NCBI RefSeq assembly: GCF_002705925.1
Contig: NZ_NKRE01000001.1
Coordinates: 2,248,186 to 2,312,185 of the forward strand
From: Mycobacterium ostraviense
GTDB lineage: Bacteria; Actinomycetota; Actinomycetes; Mycobacteriales; Mycobacteriaceae
DNA length: 64,000 nucleotides
Direction of reading: 5' to 3'
How positions within the stretch are numbered: the first letter of the stretch is position 1; every line of letters starts with the position of its first letter. Positions 58,843 through 64,000 of the stretch are shown piece after piece. Under the pieces are notes generated by a model, which searched no databases, was not told the DNA's origin, and saw only the letters and a list, made by a program, of their open reading frames with translations. Position numbers and translations under genes: made by a program.

Positions 58843-60858
58843 ATGGCCTCCGTGACCACCGACCCGTACCTGTGGCTGGAGAACATCACCGACGAGGACG
58901 CGCTGGACTGGGTGCGCGCACGCAACGAGCCGACCATGGCCCGGTTCTGCGGCGGCGAGTTCGAGGAGATGCGGGCCGCGGCGCTCGAGGTGCTCGACAC
59001 CGATACCCGGATCCCCTACGTGGTGCGCCGCGGCGAATACCTGTACAACTTCTGGCGCGATGCCGCCAACCCCAGGGGGCTGTGGCGGCGCACCACGCTG
59101 GACAGCTACCGCACCGACAACCCGGAATGGGACGTCCTGATCGATGTCGACGAACTCGGACGAGCGGACGGCCAGAAATGGGTGTGGGCCGGCGCCGGCG
59201 TCATCGAACCCGACCATACCCGCGCGCTGATCGCTCTGTCTCCGGGCGGCTCGGATGCGTCCGTCGTGCGTGAATTCGACATGCTGACACGTCAATTCGT
59301 CGACGGCGGATTCGAGTTGGCGCAAGCCAAGTCCCAGATCGCCTGGCAAGACCCGGAAACCGTACTAGTGGGCACCGACTTCGGCGCTGATTCCCTCACC
59401 GAATCCGGCTACCCTCGGGTGGTCAAGCGATGGCGCCGGGGCACCCCGCTGGCCGAGGCGGAGACGGTGTTCGAGGGCGCCCGCGCCGACGTACGCGTCA
59501 TGGCGTCAGTGGATCGCACCCCCGGCTTCGAGCGCACCATGATCGCGCGGGCACTCGACTTCTGGAACGACGAGGTCTACGAGCTGCGCGGCGCAGAGCT
59601 GATCCGGATCGATGCGCCCACCGACGCCAGTGTGTCCGTGCACCGCGAGTGGCTGCTGATCGAACTTCGCACCGACTGGACGGTAGCTGCCACCACCTAC
59701 CCCGCGGGCGCCCTGCTGGCCGCGGACTACAACGAATTCCTCGCCGGCACAGCGCAATTGCGTGTGGTATTCGAACCCGACCCACATACCGCCCTGTATC
59801 AGTACCTGTGGACCCGCGATCGGCTGCTGATCGTGACGCTCGCCGACGTCGCCAGCCGCGTCGAGATCGCCACCCCGGGCAGCTGGCAGCGACAACGGTT
59901 GGCGGGCATCCCCGCGGCCACCCACACCGTCGTCGTCACCGCCGACAACCACGGCGACGAGTTTTTCCTCGATTCCGGTGGATTCGACACGCCGTCGCGA
60001 CTGCTGCGCGGCACCGACGACGGACAACTCGCTCCGATCAAGTCCGCACCGGCTTTCTTCGATGCCGAAAACATCACGGTGGCACAGTATTTCACCGAGT
60101 CCGACGACGGGACGGCCATTCCGTATTTCGTCGTGCGGCCCGCAGCCGCCGACGGACCCGGCCCCACGCTGCTAAGCGGCTACGGCGGCTTCGAGACGTC
60201 CAGAACACCCGCATACGACGGCGTGCTGGGCCGGTTGTGGCTGGCCCGCGGCGGCACCTACGTGGTGGCCAACATCCGCGGCGGCGGCGAGTACGGACCC
60301 GGCTGGCACACCCAGGCGATGCGTGCTGACCGGCACAAGGTGGCCGAGGACTTCGCCTCAGTCGCAACGGATTTGGTGAAACGCGGTATCACGACCGTGG
60401 AGCAGCTCGGCGCCCGGGGCGGCAGCAACGGCGGGCTGCTGATGGGCATCATGCTGACCAAGTACCCGGAGAAGTTCGGCGCGCTGGTCTGCGATGTGCC
60501 GCTGCTGGACATGAAGCGCTATCACCTGCTGCTGGCCGGAGCCTCCTGGATGGCCGAATACGGCGACCCCGACAACCCCGACGACTGGAAATTCATCTCC
60601 GAATACTCGCCGTACCAGAATATTTCGGCGGACCGGAAGTACCCGCCGGTGCTCATCACCACCTCCACCCGCGACGACCGCGTCCACCCGGGCCACGCAC
60701 GCAAGATGACGGCCGCCCTGGAGGCCGCGGGCCATCAAGTCTGGTACTACGAGAACATCGAGGGCGGGCACGCCGGCGCGGCCGACAACGAGCAGCTGGC
60801 CTTCAAGTCGGCGTTGAGTTACTCCTTCCTGCACCAGATGCTGGGCGAGCGCCGGTAA
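58843..60858 (+). CDS. Prolyl oligopeptidase family serine peptidase
   Basis: A 671-residue S9 peptidase matching M. tuberculosis Rv0457c. A beta-propeller region fills residues 70-400; the alpha/beta hydrolase domain follows, with nucleophile Ser528 in GARGGSNGGLLMG, Asp in TTSTRDDRVHPGHARK and His in NIEGGHAGAADN. It begins MASVTTDPYLWLENITDED, the usual family opening, and has no signal peptide. Return to the M. tuberculosis backbone after the accessory operon. Confidence 0.92.
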   Translation: MASVTTDPYLWLENITDEDALDWVRARNEPTMARFCGGEFEEMRAAALEVLDTDTRIPYVVRRGEYLYNFWRDAANPRGLWRRTTLDSYRTDNPEWDVLIDVDELGRADGQKWVWAGAGVIEPDHTRALIALSPGGSDASVVREFDMLTRQFVDGGFELAQAKSQIAWQDPETVLVGTDFGADSLTESGYPRVVKRWRRGTPLAEAETVFEGARADVRVMASVDRTPGFERTMIARALDFWNDEVYELRGAELIRIDAPTDASVSVHREWLLIELRTDWTVAATTYPAGALLAADYNEFLAGTAQLRVVFEPDPHTALYQYLWTRDRLLIVTLADVASRVEIATPGSWQRQRLAGIPAATHTVVVTADNHGDEFFLDSGGFDTPSRLLRGTDDGQLAPIKSAPAFFDAENITVAQYFTESDDGTAIPYFVVRPAAADGPGPTLLSGYGGFETSRTPAYDGVLGRLWLARGGTYVVANIRGGGEYGPGWHTQAMRADRHKVAEDFASVATDLVKRGITTVEQLGARGGSNGGLLMGIMLTKYPEKFGALVCDVPLLDMKRYHLLLAGASWMAEYGDPDNPDDWKFISEYSPYQNISADRKYPPVLITTSTRDDRVHPGHARKMTAALEAAGHQVWYYENIEGGHAGAADNEQLAFKSALSYSFLHQMLGERR

Positions 60859-60921
60859 CCCTGTCAGCGGGTCAGGAGCGCGGACGTCTAGCACCACCCA
60901 TCTTTGGGCACCCCTGTTGTC

Positions 60922-61585
60922 ATGTCTGCGCAACTGCCCGGAGTACTTCAGTCGCTTGCACCCGTCTTGGACCGTGACGGTTACGCGGCGATCATCGTCC
61001 TGGTCGGGGTGGAGGGCTTCGGCGTACCCCTGCCCGGCCAAACTATCCTGATCGCGGCCGGGTTGTACGCCGGCACCGGGCAGTTGAATCTCGTCGCCGT
61101 GCTGGCGCTCGCATGCTGGCGGCGGTCGGCGGTGACAACACCGGCGACGTCATCGGCCGGTGCGGCGGGCGGCGGTTGTTGCGCCGCTTGGGTCGCTACC
61201 TGCTGCTCACCGAGCAGCGGGTGGCCGCGGCCGAGCGTTTCTTCTCCAGACGCGGCGCCGTCGTGGTGGCCGGTGCACGGTTCATCGACGGGCTGCGCCA
61301 GGCCAACGGGATCGTTGCCGGGGCGGCCCACATGGGTTGTGGCGTTTTCTGGCGTTCAATGCCCTGGGGGGCGTCGCGTGGGTCGCCCTGTGGGTGTTGG
61401 TCGGTTATCTGGCCGGTGATCACATCGGGGCGATCTACGCGGATTTCCAGCGCTACGAGAAGTACGTATGGGCAGCGTCGGCCGTCCTTGTCGTCGCCCT
61501 GCTGGTCCGTTGGCTTGTCAAACGGCGATCCGGGCACGACACGGAAGCGCAAGAAGCACAAGACGTCCCGTGCGCCTCGCACTGA
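60922..61585 (+). pseudogene. DedA family membrane protein with two frameshifts
   Basis: Three frames together make one DedA/SNARE-associated protein. Frame A runs from ATG 60922 (LVGVEGFGVPLPGQTILIAA). Frame B starts near 61113 (MLAAVGGDNTGDVIGRCGG, RFIDGLRQANGIVAGAA). Frame C starts near 61335 (RFLAFNALGGVAWVALWVLV, GYLAGDHIGAIY). Each switch corresponds to one missing base. M. tuberculosis has mazEF1 in this gap, not DedA. Either a decaying gene or two sequencing errors. DedA proteins flip undecaprenyl-phosphate or phospholipids. Confidence 0.75.
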
Positions 61586-61628
61586 CGAGCGCTTGACATT
61601 GGAGTCCCCCAGCGGCTTCGCTTCGGCT

Positions 61629-62591
61629 ATGTCTATTTCCCGGTCTGTTTCCCGGTCTGTTTCCCGGTCTGGTCCGCGGCCGACACCCGACTTCGAAACG
61701 CTGCTCTACTCGACGGCCGGCCCGATCGCCACCATCACGTTGAATCGCCCGGAACACCTCAACACGATCGTCCCGCCCATGCCCGACGAGATCGAGGCAG
61801 CTGTCGGGTTGGCCGAGCGCGACCGAGACATCAAGGTCATCGTGCTGCGCGGCGCCGGACGCGCCTTCTCCGGTGGGTACGACTTCAGCGGCGGCTTCCG
61901 GCACTGGGGCGAGGCCATGATGACCGCCGGCAAGTGGGATCCGGGTAAGGATTTCGCAATGGTCACCGCCCGCGAGACCGGTCCGACGCAGAAGTTCATG
62001 GCCATCTGGCGGGCGTCGAAGCCGGTGATCGCGCAGGTGCACGGCTGGTGCGTGGGCGGCGCCAGCGACTATGCGTTGTGCGCCGACATCGTGATCGCCA
62101 GCGAGGACGCCGTGATCGGAACCCCCTACAGCCGCATGTGGGGGGCCTATCTGAGCGGGATGTGGCTGTACCGCCTGAGCCTGGCCAAGGTCAAGTGGCA
62201 CGCGCTGACCGGCCGGCCGTTGACCGGTGTCCAGGCCGCCGAAGTCGAGCTGATCAACGAGGCGGTGCCCTTCGAACGGCTCGAGACGCGGGTCGCCGAA
62301 ATCGCCGCCGAGCTGGCACGAATCCCGTTGTCGCAGTTGCAGGCCCAGAAGCTGATCGTCAACCAGGCCTACGAGAACATGGGACTGGCGTCCACCCAGA
62401 CGTTGGGCGGCATTCTCGACGGCCTGATGCGCAACACCCCCGAGGCTCTGGACTTCATCACGACCGCCGAAACCCAGGGGGTGCGGGCCGCGGTCGAGCG
62501 CCGCGACGGCCCGTTCGGCGACTACAGTCAGGCTCCTCCGGAGCTGCGACCCGACCCTAACCACGTCATCATCCCTGATGGCACTGCATAG
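61629..62591 (+). CDS. echA2: Enoyl-CoA hydratase-like protein EchA2
   Basis: A 320-residue crotonase matching M. tuberculosis Rv0456c. VIVLRGAGRAFSGGYDFSGG and QVHGWCVGGASDYALCADIV form the oxyanion hole; IGTPYSRMWGAYLSGMW replaces the usual catalytic-Glu loop, so the activity may differ from hydration. The N-terminus carries an in-frame 12-bp triplicate (SRSV SRSV SRSG) not recalled in M. tuberculosis. ATG 61629 is the most likely start; the open frame above is the DedA relic. Confidence 0.9.
   Translation: MSISRSVSRSVSRSGPRPTPDFETLLYSTAGPIATITLNRPEHLNTIVPPMPDEIEAAVGLAERDRDIKVIVLRGAGRAFSGGYDFSGGFRHWGEAMMTAGKWDPGKDFAMVTARETGPTQKFMAIWRASKPVIAQVHGWCVGGASDYALCADIVIASEDAVIGTPYSRMWGAYLSGMWLYRLSLAKVKWHALTGRPLTGVQAAEVELINEAVPFERLETRVAEIAAELARIPLSQLQAQKLIVNQAYENMGLASTQTLGGILDGLMRNTPEALDFITTAETQGVRAAVERRDGPFGDYSQAPPELRPDPNHVIIPDGTA
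61636..61671 (+). repeat. Three tandem 12-bp units in echA2
   Basis: TTTCCCGGTCTG three times, perfect, in frame, coding Ser-Arg-Ser-Val/Gly. Copy number changes would keep the frame. Confidence 0.9.
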
Positions 62592-62651
62592 TGAGCTGGG
62601 CTATGAATGTGACTGAATGCCGCCTTCGGCGCTATGCCCGGGGCCCGTAAG

Positions 62652-62664
62652 TGTTACGGTAACA
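62652..62664. promoter_or_regulatory. Perfect palindrome just before the Rv0455c start
   Basis: TGTTACGGTAACA, 6-bp arms around a central G, ends three bases before ATG 62668 and takes the place of a ribosome site. Candidate operator or leaderless-start control element. Confidence 0.45.
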
Positions 62665-62667
62665 ACT

Positions 62668-63117
62668 ATGTCTCGGCTGATTTCTAGCCTGCGCGCAGGC
62701 GTCGTTTTTCTCGCGTTGGGTGTCGCCGCAGTGGTTGCCCCGAGCACCGCAACGGCGGACTCCACGGAAGACTTTCCGATCCCTCGCCGAATCATCGCCA
62801 CCACCTGCGACGCCGAACAAATACTCGCGGCCACCAGGGACACCAGCCCGGTGTACTACGAGCGGTACATGATCGACTACAACAACCATGCTCAGTACCA
62901 GCAGGCGACCCAGGACAAGGTGCACTGGTTCTTCTCGTTGTCACCGGCGGACCGCCGGGATTACTCCGAGCACTTCTACGATTCCATCGATCCGCTGTGG
63001 TGGGGCTGGCGCAACCACATGAAGATCTTCTTCAACAACAAGGGCGTTGTCGCCAAGTCCACCGAGGTGTGCAACCAATACCCGCCCGGCGACATGTCGG
63101 TGTGGAACTGGGGGTAG
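62668..63117 (+). CDS. Secreted protein needed for siderophore export (Rv0455c-like)
   Basis: A 149-residue exported protein matching M. tuberculosis Rv0455c. Signal peptide [20 protein letters not shown] with cleavage after TATA (about residue 31). Mature part has conserved [20 protein letters not shown] and a late Cys in [20 protein letters not shown]; the two Cys form the cinch that ties the ends together in the M. tuberculosis structure. There, loss blocks siderophore secretion by MmpL4/5. No ribosome site is visible before the ATG. Confidence 0.92.
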   Translation: MSRLISSLRAGVVFLALGVAAVVAPSTATADSTEDFPIPRRIIATTCDAEQILAATRDTSPVYYERYMIDYNNHAQYQQATQDKVHWFFSLSPADRRDYSEHFYDSIDPLWWGWRNHMKIFFNNKGVVAKSTEVCNQYPPGDMSVWNWG

Positions 63118-63440
63118 CCACCGGCGTACGTCGAGATCGACGGCAGCGCAACGTGCACTCCTAGCTTCGCTGCGGCTCAGACCTGTCTTGGCTCACTCTT
63201 CTCGGGATTCGCGGTAGCCGTGGCGGGTTGAGCTGTTGTTTTTCGGGTCTGGGCTGCTGGATCTGTGCACTAAATTTCGTGGGCGGGGCTGTCCTGGGTG
63301 GTCAATGTGGGCGTCGTCTAGACCGTCTTGGGTGCGTCCGGGGTGTGGATCGTGTGGTTTTGGCGACGTGGATTGGGTGCGGTCGAGCACGTGCCACGCA
63401 GCGGCGCAGACTTGTCGTACCCGGCTGCGATGATGTCGTT
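63118..63440. other. Gap before the DUF222 gene
   Basis: 323 bases, T/G-rich on the plus strand compared with the neighbourhood. No gene is supported. It may belong to the 5' flank of a 13E12 repeat, but I cannot see its boundaries. Confidence 0.4.
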
Positions 63441-64000
63441 ATGTCGTCGAGTGCAGCCGCTGGTGCTGTGATGGCCGGTCCTGGCGAGCGTCTTGAGGTG
63501 CTGTTTGCGGAGTTGGCGGAGTTGGCCGGTCAGCGCAACGCGATTGATGGGCGCATCGTGGAGATCGCCGCCGAAATGGAGCGCGACGAGCTGTGCGGGG
63601 CGACGGGTGCACGGTCGGTGGCGGCGTTGCTGGCCTGGAAGCTCGGCTCGTCGTCGACAAACGCCCACACGATCACCACCGTGGCGCGCCGGTTCGAGGA
63701 GTTCCCCCAGTGTGTCGCGGGCATGCGGGAGGGCTGGTTGTCGCTGGATCAGGTCGGGGTCATCGCCGCCCGGGCCGGTGCGGGATCTGATGCGCATTAC
63801 GCGCAGCTGGCCCGCGTCGCCACGGTCAACCAGCTGCGCACCGCGGTCAAGCTCGAACCGCGACCCGAACCCGATCCTCGGCCGCAGCCGCAGCCCTCGA
63901 TCACCAAGACCACCGATGAGCAGTTCAGCTGTTGGCGGATCAGACTTGCCCATGACGACGCGGCGAAGTTCGACGCCGCGCTGGCGTCTTATCGTGATGC
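63441..64000 (+). CDS. DUF222/13E12-repeat HNH-type protein, 5' part (window edge)
   Basis: The first 186 residues of a 13E12-family protein, cut by the window end. It starts MSSSAAAGAVMAGPGERLEV, with RIVEIAAEMERDELCGATGA, SVAALLAWKLGSSSTNAHTI and EGWLSLDQVGVIAARAG, the DUF222 pattern. The HNH nuclease domain, if intact, would lie beyond 64000. In M. tuberculosis such repeats serve as attachment sites for prophage phiRv1. Not part of the Rv0455c region in M. tuberculosis. Confidence 0.8.
   Translation, partial: MSSSAAAGAVMAGPGERLEVLFAELAELAGQRNAIDGRIVEIAAEMERDELCGATGARSVAALLAWKLGSSSTNAHTITTVARRFEEFPQCVAGMREGWLSLDQVGVIAARAGAGSDAHYAQLARVATVNQLRTAVKLEPRPEPDPRPQPQPSITKTTDEQFSCWRIRLAHDDAAKFDAALASYRD

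Noticed and set aside
57673..59349. 558-codon minus-strand frame
   Set aside because: Antisense across the alcohol dehydrogenase and the start of Rv0457c; crossing two real genes argues against it.

Overview
The window is a chromosomal segment of a slow-growing Mycobacterium. The GC content is high, GTG starts are frequent, and mycolic-acid genes (cmaA2, pcaA, hadD), mycothiol synthesis (mshA), HbhA, a MIRU array between senX3 and regX3, a PE_PGRS remnant, a PPE remnant and a 13E12-type DUF222 gene are all present. From recalled M. tuberculosis sequences, the backbone runs in the order Rv0507 to Rv0455c, inverted relative to H37Rv. It is not M. tuberculosis itself: several genes and remnants are extra, and Rv0488, umaA and the mazEF1 pair are missing from their expected places. 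PGRS sequence argues for the M. kansasii/M. marinum/M. tuberculosis side of the slow growers rather than the M. avium complex.

Layout. 1-1251: 5' part of mmpL and all of mmpS (minus). 1517-5262: a three-gene molybdenum aldehyde oxidase operon of PaoABC type, extra to the M. tuberculosis backbone. 5431-7842: serB1-hadD-cmaA2 (plus). 7950-15631: a minus-strand block with an acyltransferase, galE2, ribosomal protein bS22, a small HTH protein, proC, Rv0499-Rv0497 and ppx1. 15749-20526: Rv0495c, the FadR-like regulator Rv0494 and the divergent Rv0493c-Rv0492A-Rv0492c operon. 20649-21127: a broken PE_PGRS gene. 21308-23495: senX3-MIRU-regX3, where four tiny overlapping reading frames link the two signalling genes. 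23632-31077: gpmA, Rv0487, mshA, a ROK regulator, an SDR, the L,D-transpeptidase lprQ and murB. 31104-37898: Rv0481c-Rv0479c, deoC-Rv0477-Rv0476, hbhA with tandem intrinsic terminators, Rv0474 and Rv0473. 38036-45593: madR, pcaA, fadB2, icl1, Rv0466, ramB, Rv0464c, Rv0463. 45603-51758: lpdC, then a patchy accessory stretch (an unrecognised gene of unusual codon use, a decayed copy of the lpdC start region, a PPE C-terminal remnant), then Rv0461-Rv0458.

51843-58794 is the largest accessory block. A TetR regulator and a divergent six-gene operon encode three acyl-CoA dehydrogenases, a metal-hydrolase-fold protein, an enoyl-CoA hydratase-like protein and a zinc alcohol dehydrogenase. The operon is tightly coupled, with a near-perfect 27-bp inverted repeat in the control region. 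It looks like a dedicated catabolic pathway for an unknown acyl-CoA substrate. The end of the window holds the prolyl-oligopeptidase Rv0457c, a DedA gene broken by two frameshifts, echA2 with an in-frame 12-bp triplication, the secreted protein Rv0455c and the start of a DUF222 gene.

Shared themes are envelope lipid building (hadD, cmaA2, pcaA, madR, mmpS/mmpL), fatty-acid and C2 carbon use (Rv0494, fadB2, icl1, ramB, lpdC, the acyl-CoA dehydrogenase block), phosphate sensing and polyphosphate (senX3/regX3, ppx1), and aldehyde handling (PaoABC, Rv0458). Functional names rest on remembered families and visible motifs; no database search was run.
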